NCBI RefSeq assembly: GCF_052180255.1
Contig: NZ_CP197466.1
Location: forward strand, 310,001 to 374,000
Reading direction: 5' to 3'
DNA from: Paenibacillus_AM sp052180255
Lineage (GTDB): Bacteria > Bacillota > Bacilli > Paenibacillales > NBRC-103111
DNA length: 64,000 nucleotides
Shown: positions 56,871-64,000 of the stretch, piece after piece
Numbering within the stretch: the first letter of the stretch is position 1
How the letters are laid out: each line of letters begins with the position of its first letter
Program-made: the position numbers and the translations under genes
The notes under the pieces: generated by a model
Seen by the model: the letters and a program-made list of their open reading frames with translations, nothing else
What the model was told of the DNA's origin: nothing
The model's database searches: none

Positions 56871-56882
56871 ATGTTGTTCAGT

Positions 56883-56960
56883 GACATTAAAGTGTGTTCC
56901 TGTACAATATAGTATGTATGTTTTCATTATAGTTAGTACATTGCCAATATAGTTGGTATC
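56883..56960 (+). repeat. four TnsB-type repeats of the second element's R-type end
   Basis: Repeats begin at 56883 (GACATTAAAGTGTGTTCC), 56903, 56923 and 56943 (GCCAATATAGTTGGTATC), an exact 20-bp period as at 13599-13676. Confidence 0.85.
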
Positions 56961-57096
56961 ATGGATAGATGTTAGTGTTAACGGATAATTAAGTCGGGAA
57001 CTAACTAACGATTAACATGAACTCTGTATTGATTCATTACAATTAAGTTATGTTCTGAAGGATTATTTCACAAAATAGTTTTGCTTTAACTGACAA

Positions 57097-57138
57097 AGAG
57101 GGCAACCAGATGAGGATTACTGGTTGCTCTTTTTTTAA
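57097..57138 (+). terminator. hairpin terminator behind the second R-type end
   Basis: GGGCAACCAG and CTGGTTGCTC form the stem, followed by seven or more T. Its position mirrors the hairpin at 13753 in the large element and probably insulates cargo from outside transcription. Confidence 0.8.
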
Positions 57139-57151
57139 AGGGGGTAGATTT

Positions 57152-57339
57152 ATGGCGGACTCAATAGGTCAGAAGATAAAAAAGATCAGAAAAGCACGAG
57201 AGATGAATCAGGTTTAGGTATATCTCAAGGTAGGATAAGTGAGATAGAAAAGGACATTACAAAGCCTTCTGCAGATAGAATTATTGCTCTTAGAATGAGA
57301 TATAACATTGATCTAAATTGGTTATTTGATGATGAGTAA
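57152..57339 (+). pseudogene. Xre-family helix-turn-helix regulator, frameshifted
   Basis: The start MADSIGQKIKKIRKAREMNQ is in one frame, then a deletion joins it to LGISQGRISEIEKDITKPSA in another frame, ending NIDLNWLFDDE. The missing piece lies within the helix-turn-helix, where about ten residues seem lost. The protein cannot be made in full. Confidence 0.8.
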
Positions 57340-57379
57340 TTTTATGAAGACGTAACTAAACAATGTAATTGTTTTTCTT

Positions 57380-57437
57380 GAACTGTAACCCGAAAGATGA
57401 GCACTTTATTAAGTGTCTGTCTTTCGGGTTACAGTTC
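57380..57437. repeat. 18-bp perfect inverted repeat / long hairpin
   Basis: GAACTGTAACCCGAAAGA (57380-57397) and its exact complement (57420-57437) enclose 22 bp that are themselves nearly palindromic (CACTT TATT AAGTG). It may be a bidirectional terminator or the footprint of a small mobile element. No T-run follows directly. Confidence 0.65.
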
Positions 57438-57558
57438 ATCAGATGAGGAAATAGGTTATCATTAAATTGGCCTTTTAAATTATTAATAATTTAAAAGGGG
57501 ATGTAGCTAAGTCGAGAAGCATTCGGGAAAACCTGGTGTTTTTTATGATTTCATAGCT

Positions 57559-57870
57559 GAAAGGGTTGGCGAATAGCCAACTGACCCTCTAGAAACTGCT
57601 CATCAATCGAAAAAAGTTCTACAAGTGGCGTCAAATCCTCATATAGCTTTGTTATCAGCGGCCACACATTGATGTATGTTTGCATACGGGTTGGCACTTT
57701 GCGACTGAATCAGAAAAATGTTCGGCCGTGCTAATTCCGTAAGCTACAGCAATTGGGCAAGCTGCTAAGATGATACAGGACCTTCTTTCGGGATACGCAG
57801 CCACTGCAACAGGCTTATTAGCGAATTCAGGGTATGTTGTTTTTTCAACACTGGCGTAGTAGCATTGCAA
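57559..57870 (-). pseudogene. Y-family DNA polymerase (UvrX-like) fragment
   Basis: On the minus strand, MQCYYASVEKTTYPEFANKP and RRSCIILAACPIAVAYGIST match the N-terminal catalytic part of UvrX/DinB-type lesion-bypass polymerases. After a frameshift near 57655 the homology goes on (ITKLYEDLTPLVELFSIDEQ), then is lost. The first residues and about three quarters of the protein are missing. The neighbouring stretch 57871-58120 shows no gene. Confidence 0.75.
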
Positions 57871-58138
57871 TCAATGAGCATGATTGATTTTTCTTGGATT
57901 GCATATCGCTTAACTGGTTTATACACTTAGTTTAGAGTTTCATCGATGCAGAACGTGTATTCCTGTGTTGTATTGCAAAATATTATCATTTATCCAATAT
58001 TGATTCTTAAGCATTCAGCTAACCATACGACAGCTAGGCTAATTGATTGAATTTGTTATGCCACAATGGAGAGGTAAGTATCACCTAATGACTGGAGCGT
58101 TAGTGGTTTATATTATCTAAGGAGGGAATCGTGAGAGT

Positions 58139-58327
58139 ATGGTCCGAAAGCAAATTGTTAAAAACGCTATTCAATGTAAGCACTGCCTCGAAATAATTGA
58201 ATCTGTTAGTTTGTATGATACAAAGAACTGCGCTTGTGGAATAGTAGGAATAGATGGTGGGAAGGATTATTTACAAAGACACGGTTCTCTTAATGATTAT
58301 GTAGAGTTATCGGAATTGAGTGGTTAA
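58139..58327 (+). CDS. small Cys-rich protein (DUF7695-like)
   Basis: A 62-aa protein with CKHC and CAC cysteines suggesting a zinc ribbon, then GIDGGKDYLQR, the pattern of a small family common in Firmicute islands and phages. Function unknown. AAGGAGGG lies 12 bp before the ATG. Confidence 0.7.
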   Translation: MVRKQIVKNAIQCKHCLEIIESVSLYDTKNCACGIVGIDGGKDYLQRHGSLNDYVELSELSG

Positions 58328-58471
58328 TGTCGTGTGAGTGCAAAACATGTTGAGAATCGCTTTATTGAGAATATATGTTCGTGTATAATATGGTTGAGTT
58401 AGGAAAGATGATAAAGTTTGCTGTTAGCAAGTCGCGGAATGGTAAATTTGACCTAATTCGACAACATTCGA

Positions 58472-58514
58472 CATGTCTATTTTGGTATAATTTCACTACC
58501 AATTAATAGACATG
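58472..58514. promoter_or_regulatory. palindromic operator around the promoter of the GNAT-ASCH-NTPase operon
   Basis: CATGTCTATT (58472-58481) and AATAGACATG (58505-58514) are perfect inverted copies, 23 bp apart. They enclose TATAAT (58486-58491), the likely -10 box. The right arm touches the GGAGG ribosome site, so a repressor bound here could block transcription. Confidence 0.55.
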
Positions 58515-58526
58515 GAGGTAATTTTT

Positions 58527-59582
58527 ATGAATGCAAAAATAGAAACAAGAAAGTTTAAACAGATTCAATTAGGAGATTCTTTTTTTGATACACTTAAGGA
58601 GGATTATCCTGGATTCGAACAATGGTTTTTTAAAAAAATGGATGAGTATGCGGAGGTTATGTACGATGACACCGGCCAACTCGAGGCTTTCCTCTATATG
58701 AAAGTGGAAACGGGAGCGGTCATTGATGTTGAACCGGCACTCAAAGAGGGGAAATGGCTGAAGGTAGGCACGATGAAAGTTAATCCGCATGGGACTCGTC
58801 TAGGAGAGCGCTTTATCAAAAAGATTTTAGATTGTGCAATTGTGCAGGGTATCACCAATATTTATGTAACTGTTTTCGCTAAGCATACGAAACTGGTAGA
58901 TATGTTTATGAAGTATGGGTTTGAAGAAAGTGCAGTCAAAAATTCCGGAGCTGGTCAAGAATTAGTGCTTACAAAAGCATTGGATAAAGTAAAAGGGGAT
59001 ATTTTAATGGATTACCCACTCGTCCAAACGCGTGGGAAAAATAAGCATCTCTTGGCTATAAGACCTGAATACCATACCAAATTATTCCCTGATTCGATTC
59101 TCAACAACGAAAGTATTGATATTATTAAAGATGTTTCACACACAAACAGCATTCATAAGATTTATATTTCAGCGATGAAAGGCTTAGGGGCTGTAAAGCC
59201 TGGTGACTTGATGGTAATTTATCGCACGAAAACATCTAATATGAAGGCTTGGTATACATCTGTTGCCACCTCAATTTGTGTTGTAGAAGAAGTGAAAAAT
59301 CGAAACGAATTCACCAATTTTCAGGAGTTCGTTAAATACTGCAGAGCCTACTCTATATTTTCTGATGATGAGCTAGGATCCTACTGGAATGCAAAAGGAC
59401 AAGTTTATGTATTTAAGATGACCTATAATATAGCTCTAAGAAGAAGGCTGAATCAACAGCGGTTGGTCGAGGAAGTTGGTTTGGATAAAGACACCTACTG
59501 GGGGTATTTCCCTTTGAGTGAGCAAGAGTTTGAAAAAATCATTATTAAAGGTGATGTTTATGAGAGTCTTATTATCGATTAA
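58527..59582 (+). CDS. GNAT acetyltransferase fused to a PUA/EVE-like domain
   Basis: A 351-aa two-part protein. Residues 1 to about 155 form a GNAT domain (LKVGTMKVNPHGTRLGERFI as acetyl-CoA loop, LVDMFMKYGFEES at its end). The second half (LLAIRPEYHTKLFPDSILNN; LGAVKPGDLMVIYRTKTSNM) looks like a PUA-superfamily domain, which in other proteins binds modified nucleobases or RNA. ATG 58527 has GGAGG at 8 bp and is preferred over the ATG at 58512. It overlaps the ASCH gene by 23 bp. Confidence 0.7.
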   Translation: MNAKIETRKFKQIQLGDSFFDTLKEDYPGFEQWFFKKMDEYAEVMYDDTGQLEAFLYMKVETGAVIDVEPALKEGKWLKVGTMKVNPHGTRLGERFIKKILDCAIVQGITNIYVTVFAKHTKLVDMFMKYGFEESAVKNSGAGQELVLTKALDKVKGDILMDYPLVQTRGKNKHLLAIRPEYHTKLFPDSILNNESIDIIKDVSHTNSIHKIYISAMKGLGAVKPGDLMVIYRTKTSNMKAWYTSVATSICVVEEVKNRNEFTNFQEFVKYCRAYSIFSDDELGSYWNAKGQVYVFKMTYNIALRRRLNQQRLVEEVGLDKDTYWGYFPLSEQEFEKIIIKGDVYESLIID

Positions 59583-59931
59583 ACCAGAGTTTGTCGAAAA
59601 AATATTCTCTGGTGAAAAGCAGTATGAATATCGTAAGTCTATTTTTAAAAAGAAGATTGATACAGTAGTTGTTTATTCTACAATGCCAGAGGGGAAGATT
59701 GTAGGTGAGTTCGAAATAGAAACCATAATCGTAGATCATCCTAAAGCAATTTGGAAGGCAACTGCTAGTGAGTCTGGGATTAGTGATGAGTTTTTTAATC
59801 AATACTTTGAGGATAGACTTGAGGGTTACGCGATAAAGATCTCCAATCCACAATTGTATGATAAACCGATAGATCCAAAGGAGAAGTATGAATCTTTTCA
59901 TGCTCCCCAATCATTCTGTTATATTGCGTAA
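59560..59931 (+). CDS. ASCH-domain protein
   Basis: A 123-aa protein with the ASCH/PUA signature: LLSIKPEFVEKIFSGEKQYE YRKS at the start (split here for length), VVVYSTMPEGKIVGEFEIET and YDKPIDPKEKYESFHAPQSF. ASCH domains bind RNA or modified nucleosides. ATG 59560 follows AAAGGTGATG and lies inside the previous gene. The NTPase gene follows by 18 bp. Confidence 0.78.
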   Translation: MRVLLSIKPEFVEKIFSGEKQYEYRKSIFKKKIDTVVVYSTMPEGKIVGEFEIETIIVDHPKAIWKATASESGISDEFFNQYFEDRLEGYAIKISNPQLYDKPIDPKEKYESFHAPQSFCYIA

Positions 59932-59949
59932 CGGTGAGGTGAAGGCTTA

Positions 59950-60483
59950 ATGGAGAAGGTGCTTTTTGTAAGTGGTGGCCATGGTGTAGGAAAGACATAT
60001 TTTTGCAAGTACTTAATCGATCGCTATCATTTTATACATCATGCTGCAAGTAAACTGATTTCACGGAGTAAGGAAATAAATTTTTCGAATAATAAGCGAA
60101 TTGAGGGCATTCCGGAGAACCAGGATGTCTTGATTGAGGCAATAGAAAAGTTGAATCTCAATGGTGAAGTGCTGTTACTGGATGGACATTTTTGCTTAAT
60201 AAATTTAGATAGTAAAGTTGTGAGAGTGCCTGCTCATACATTCAAGAATCTCTCTCCTAAAGGAATTATTCTATTAATAGATACTGTTGATAATATACAT
60301 TCCCGGTTGAATGAGAGAGACGGAAGCGCAGCTCTTGAAAAAGATTTAATAGAAGCACTCCAGTCAGAAGAAATTAATTACGGAACAGAAATTGCAAAAT
60401 CTCTAGGAATTCCATTACTGTTATATCCTGTTGAAGAATCATTCGTGAAGGTTGATGAATTTATTCAAAAGCTTAATATATAA
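59950..60483 (+). CDS. P-loop NTPase (adenylate-kinase-like)
   Basis: A 177-aa protein with Walker A GGHGVGKT (about residues 9-16) and LLLDGHFCLI as the probable Walker B strand, then an Arg-rich lid-like part (HSRLNERDGSAAL). It resembles small nucleotide kinases. Third in an operon with GNAT and ASCH proteins, and likely acting on the same nucleotide substrate. TGAGGTGAAGG precedes the ATG. Confidence 0.75.
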   Translation: MEKVLFVSGGHGVGKTYFCKYLIDRYHFIHHAASKLISRSKEINFSNNKRIEGIPENQDVLIEAIEKLNLNGEVLLLDGHFCLINLDSKVVRVPAHTFKNLSPKGIILLIDTVDNIHSRLNERDGSAALEKDLIEALQSEEINYGTEIAKSLGIPLLLYPVEESFVKVDEFIQKLNI

Positions 60484-60906
60484 CAAATAGTAAATAGCAA
60501 AGGATACTGAGTTCAAACATCACAAAGTGAGAGTTGGCTGACGGGTATTAGATTTAACTGGAGGTTTTATATTGCCGGCAAGGGAGAATCCATGCCATAA
60601 GTTTGAGTATTTCCTCATTTGTATTGATAAGTCGCTCTTGGGCGGCTTTTTTTATCACGCTTTAAAGAGTTAAGAATCTCTTCCGCATGCAGCTGAAGAG
60701 TGCATTATAGAAAATAGGGAGAATTCATATTTGAATGTTTTTTATATCCATATAGTAATAGTGAAATTGATTAATATATCCAAAAACGTACAATGTACCC
60801 CTAAAGTATATATTATTTGACGAATAATGGGGCTTTTGGCAGGTACACATGTATCATTGTCGAAATAGTATATTGTTGGTTGACACCACAAAAGTGAAGT
60901 GTACTA
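60484..60906. other. intergenic stretch with a terminator
   Basis: AAGTCGCTC and GGGCGGCTT with TTTTTTT (60629-60654) form a terminator for the GNAT-ASCH-NTPase operon. No gene is seen in the remainder. Confidence 0.6.
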
Positions 60907-61431
60907 ATGAATATGATAATGACATTTGGTAAATATAAAGGTAAGCCTATTGAATAAGTATATCGAACGAATCCAAGTTACTTTTCATAGATGAGAGAGA
61001 ACGGCATGCTAAATAAGCCTGAGTATCAGGAGTTTGTGGAAACAATTCCTTATGAATATCCTGAAGAATTCGAATGGGAGGTTGATATTCGAAGTGGGTA
61101 TAAGTGTTGGATATGCAAGAATACATTAAATATATTTTTGATGTTTAATCCTGAGATTGAGAATGGGTTAAGAAATTGATATCCAATAAATAGTGATCTC
61201 CCTATTATAATGCCTAAATCGTTAATCCCATTTGCAAAAGAATACGGAGTACAACTTGAGGAGTGTTATAGCAAGGTAATAGAATCGAAGTATGTTATGC
61301 ATATCTGTACTCATTGTAAAATGCATCAAGGGGATTATTATGTTGTAGAAGGTAATGGACAACAAACGGATCTTATAAGAAGGATGCAGATTGTTTTGGA
61401 GCATGGTGTTTGGAAAGAAAAAGGTCTATAG
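60907..61431 (+). pseudogene. Cys-rich DUF3820-like gene with three in-frame stops
   Basis: One reading frame stays open in sense from 60907 to 61431 except for TAA at 60955, TAG at 60988 and TGA at 61177. It starts MNMIMTFGKYKGKPIE, a DUF3820-type beginning, and continues with two CxxC pairs (CWIC; CTHC) in zinc-ribbon style. The TAG and TGA fall where tryptophan would fit, so simple point mutations explain the decay. Confidence 0.6.
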
Positions 61432-61498
61432 GGTTGCCCTCTAGGAATCATTTATGTTTCTTTGGAAGTGAAATAAGAGTCTATTAAATAAGTTAAGG

Positions 61499-62710
61499 GT
61501 GAGTCGAATATATACTTCGAGAATTGAAATGTTTCCGGCTAAAAATGGTGATACATTTCTGGTTAGTTGCTTTGGGGAGTCAAATGTAAACATTCTTATA
61601 GATTTGGCTTACCTCCATACGTATAAGAATTATGTAAAACCAGTTCTTTTAAATAAGAATACAATGAGTGAATCCCTAGATTTAATGGTTGTTACACATA
61701 TCGATCAGGATCATATTGCCGGTGCAATTTCCTTTTTAGAAGATAATGGGACTTGTGAAGCCCCTAATATAATTGAAGTGAAGGAAATTTGGCACAATAG
61801 TTATCGACACTTATCTATTAGTCAACATGAAGATCCATTGAATAAGACGGAGAAAGAAATGATTGAGAGAAAAGTTGTTTACGTTGAAAGAGACTTTAAT
61901 AGTAGAACTCCGATAAGTGGAAAACAAGGTTCTAGGCTTGCAGGTTATCTATATTTGGATGGGTATAACTGGAATGAATCTTATAGTGGTAATGCCGTTT
62001 CATACAATGAAATTCCGGTATTTCTCGGTAACGGATCTGTTAAACTCACCGTACTTTCCCCTACTGATATTGAACTTAGTGACTTGGAAAGAGTGTGGAG
62101 AAAAGAACTGCGTCGAACTTTTCCCAAGATGCCATTGACATCAGATCCATGTTTTGATGATGCTGTAGAATATGTTTCTGAATATCTGGAACCCAAAGGG
62201 GGCGGTGTAGGTAGAACGAATGTATCCACGACAGGTTCTATAAAGAAATTGTCAATGTCTCCCTTTTTTGAAGATGGTGATGAGATTAATGCTAGTTCCA
62301 TTACTTTTATTTTAGAACATAAAGATAAAAAAATGCTTTTTTTAGGAGATTGTCCACCCTCAATAACAATTCGACAACTTAAAGCTCTTTTCTCTACTAC
62401 AGAGGTACCGCCTTACTTTGATTTAATTAAAGTTTCTCATCATGGAAGTCAATTTAATACGAATATGGATCTCCTTAATATGATCGATTCAAAGAATTAC
62501 TTAATATCTACTAATGGTTCAGGTCACGGGCATCCTGACATGGAGACCTTATCCAGAATAGTTGCTAGAAAATCTACTTTCACAAGAAATTTATTTTTCT
62601 CGTATCCAACTCCTTCGGCAATCTCAATGAATAAGGGAGAATTGAAGAAGGAGTTTAACTATGAAGTATTTTACCCAAGTACTGAAGAGAGTGTAATAGT
62701 ACACCTATAA
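61499..62710 (+). CDS. MBL-fold hydrolase, Avs1A-like in context
   Basis: A 403-aa metallo-beta-lactamase-fold protein. Metal ligands are seen in THIDQDH (H67, D69, D71, H72), LFLGDCPP and KVSHHGSQF. The layout resembles ComEC-type MBL domains but without membrane segments, so it is cytoplasmic. A GTG start is used; the ribosome site is weak. It is followed after 15 bp by a trypsin-like gene. Type 1 Avs defence systems consist of an MBL protein, a trypsin-like protease and a STAND NTPase, which fits if a STAND gene lies beyond the window. Confidence 0.78.
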   Translation: MSRIYTSRIEMFPAKNGDTFLVSCFGESNVNILIDLAYLHTYKNYVKPVLLNKNTMSESLDLMVVTHIDQDHIAGAISFLEDNGTCEAPNIIEVKEIWHNSYRHLSISQHEDPLNKTEKEMIERKVVYVERDFNSRTPISGKQGSRLAGYLYLDGYNWNESYSGNAVSYNEIPVFLGNGSVKLTVLSPTDIELSDLERVWRKELRRTFPKMPLTSDPCFDDAVEYVSEYLEPKGGGVGRTNVSTTGSIKKLSMSPFFEDGDEINASSITFILEHKDKKMLFLGDCPPSITIRQLKALFSTTEVPPYFDLIKVSHHGSQFNTNMDLLNMIDSKNYLISTNGSGHGHPDMETLSRIVARKSTFTRNLFFSYPTPSAISMNKGELKKEFNYEVFYPSTEESVIVHL

Positions 62711-62725
62711 CTAGGGGGAGCATCA

Positions 62726-64000
62726 GTGAATCAAAATGACTTTAAATCTATTGCTAAAGTACGTTGTGGGAGTGAGAATGGAACGGGCTTTTTAATAAAT
62801 GAAACTACGTTGATTACAGCCAGACATGTTATTGACGATAACTTAGATCCGAACGAGTTAAAACCTGTGTTTATTATGTTTGAAAATAATATTGAAATAC
62901 AGGCAACGGTTATTTTTCCAAACGATCCTTATGTTGGGTTGGATTTTTCAATTTTGTCGTTGCCTGTAGGGGGGGGATATTCTCCTACACTACCACTAAG
63001 TATACAAGGCCTTGAGTTAAATGAGAAATGGCAAGCCTTTGGATTTCCGGATACTCAGAAAGACTGGGGGCAACCATTTCGAGGAACCATATCACAAGTG
63101 TTTGATGAGAGAGAGGAATGTGACTCTGATTTAGATTTAGCTTGTGAATTTCCTATAATAACGGATCCTAGATTTATAACTCATGGAGCATCCGGATCAC
63201 CTATAGTAGTTAACCGTGCGATAGTCGGTATTATGAAAGATAAACCGCCTGGTGGAGGAATTATCGGCGCTACTTCGATTAAACGTTGCCTGCCGATACT
63301 AAGGTCAATGAATATATCCTTTTCTATTCGAGATATAAATTACAGCGAAATAGAAAGTTCAAGTGCCCTTAGTGTAGATGGGATGACCATCTTTGAGAGG
63401 CAATATGATTCCGAAAAAGAAATCGTTATGGGATTAATCGAGAACTTTCCACCAGAAACACATCCTATTTTAATGGAGAGTTTAGTTCAATCTATAGAAA
63501 GTATTATGAAAACAGATGCAGAGAAACTTCGGACATTCTGTCAACGCTATAGACATCCCTTTAATGGATTGAGTACTGTTTCAGGCATAGAGCAATTACT
63601 GGAGTTAATAACCATCCTGAGATGTGGATATAAGGAGTTAAGTTTTATTCATAATGATATAAATGCAAATTTGAGTCTAGACGAAAATGAAGAGCTATTT
63701 GCATATCTTATCTTCTCAACAAAAAGGCATGCGAGAATGCCTGAACTTGTTTTAGACCTTTTTCGAGAAAAGGCAGCAACAGCAACAGGAAAAAAAGAAC
63801 TTCGTCGTGGCGAAGCACTATTCCCGTTCCCTTTAATATTGGACAATTGTAGTAAAAACAAGAAAACTAATCTATGCAGAAGATGCCAAAATAAGTTTTC
63901 CTTTGAGGATATTTTGATTGATTTTACTAAGGTTAACGAACAAGGATATTTTCAGGGGCTAGAAGAGAACAATTATAAAAGTTTAAACGGAACAAAGGTG
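62726..64000 (+). CDS. trypsin-like serine protease, partial (runs off the window)
   Basis: At least 425 codons with no stop before the window end. The protease domain shows the triad H34 (TARHVI), D73 (GLDFSIL) and S156 (GASGSP). It has no signal peptide, so it acts in the cytoplasm. The region after about residue 205 is helical, with a CRRC cluster near residue 385, and is probably a regulatory or adaptor part. GTG 62726 follows AGGGGGAG. In Avs-type systems such a protease is the effector or its partner. Confidence 0.8.
   Translation, partial: MNQNDFKSIAKVRCGSENGTGFLINETTLITARHVIDDNLDPNELKPVFIMFENNIEIQATVIFPNDPYVGLDFSILSLPVGGGYSPTLPLSIQGLELNEKWQAFGFPDTQKDWGQPFRGTISQVFDEREECDSDLDLACEFPIITDPRFITHGASGSPIVVNRAIVGIMKDKPPGGGIIGATSIKRCLPILRSMNISFSIRDINYSEIESSSALSVDGMTIFERQYDSEKEIVMGLIENFPPETHPILMESLVQSIESIMKTDAEKLRTFCQRYRHPFNGLSTVSGIEQLLELITILRCGYKELSFIHNDINANLSLDENEELFAYLIFSTKRHARMPELVLDLFREKAATATGKKELRRGEALFPFPLILDNCSKNKKTNLCRRCQNKFSFEDILIDFTKVNEQGYFQGLEENNYKSLNGTKV

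Larger units (their letters stand above)
56876..64000 (+). mobile_element. second Tn7-like element, proximal end and cargo (continues past the window)
   Basis: After ATGTT (56871-56875) the tip GTTCAGTGACATTAAAG faces right and is identical over 13 bp to the distal tip of the large element. Four 20-bp-spaced sites follow. No tnsABC or tniQ is seen in the visible 7 kb, and no left end is found before 64000. The cargo is decayed genes plus probable defence genes. It would be the oldest of the three stacked elements. Confidence 0.7.

Noticed and set aside
56831..56874. Possible relic of a glmS 3' end before the third element
   Set aside because: Only a loose resemblance (AAGTCGACTTTGAAA), no stop codon at the expected 20-bp distance, and the stretch is explained as the left end of the mini-element.
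56642..56887. 81-codon minus-strand frame
   Set aside because: It covers the left end of the mini-element and its short CCGATTT repeats. Composition and position argue against a gene.
60907..61431. Stop-codon read-through gene
   Set aside because: All three different stop codons occur and no read-through or suppressor signal is seen. Simple decay is the better explanation.

Overview
The window looks like a chromosome segment of a low-GC Firmicute close to Paenibacillus. The evidence is a Bacilli-type 23S/5S rRNA end followed by a 12-gene tRNA cluster, a SigW/RsiW pair, the cdaA-cdaR-glmM-glmS order and a glmS ribozyme. Bases 1-13565 are this core: 23S rRNA (3' part), 5S rRNA, tRNAs Asn-Thr-Glu-Val-Thr-Gln-Lys-Leu-Gly-Arg-Pro-Gly, ppc, sigW-rsiW, cdaA-cdaR-glmM, then the ribozyme-controlled glmS.

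Everything after glmS is mobile. A Tn7-like transposon (about 13591-56439) starts 25 bp after the glmS stop codon, the classic attTn7 spacing. It carries tnsA, tnsB, tnsC and a TnsD-like tniQ at its glmS-proximal end, and a second TnsD-like tniQ further in. Its ends have TnsB-type repeats: four at exact 20-bp spacing at the proximal end and three inverted, dispersed ones at the distal end. Directly beyond lie a 426-bp gene-less mini-element with its own different end repeats (56445-56870) and the proximal end of a third element (from 56876, running off the window). The same 5-bp sequence ATGTT sits at all three junctions, so this is a tandem pile-up of three elements at one attachment site.

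The first element's cargo begins with an AraC/GyrI-like regulator, a methyltransferase, small unknown genes and insertion-sequence debris (IS66-like, IS21-like). It then has a very AT-rich 24-kb biosynthetic gene cluster (30860-54745) that I cannot match to a known product. The cluster combines petrobactin-type 3,4-dihydroxybenzoate genes (AsbF-, AsbC-, AsbD- and AsbE-like) with butirosin-type carrier-protein side-chain genes (ATP-grasp, PLP decarboxylase, BtrH-like transferase). It also has an aminoacyl-tRNA-synthetase-like amino acid:carrier protein ligase, four free-standing carrier proteins, three related Cys-His-Asp transferases, a sugar dehydrogenase/aminotransferase pair, a glycosyltransferase, aminodeoxychorismate synthase, a carbamoyltransferase, a PhyH dioxygenase, an ABC exporter and an Eis-like acetyltransferase. 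I infer a glycosylated, carbamoylated amino compound carrying several acyl groups, including a catechol, with export and acetylation as likely self-protection.

The third element (from 56876) holds decayed genes (Xre regulator, Y-family polymerase, a Cys-rich protein), a GNAT-ASCH-NTPase operon behind a palindromic operator, and an MBL hydrolase plus trypsin-like protease pair resembling the first two genes of a type 1 Avs defence system, cut off by the window end. No tns genes are seen in its visible 7 kb.
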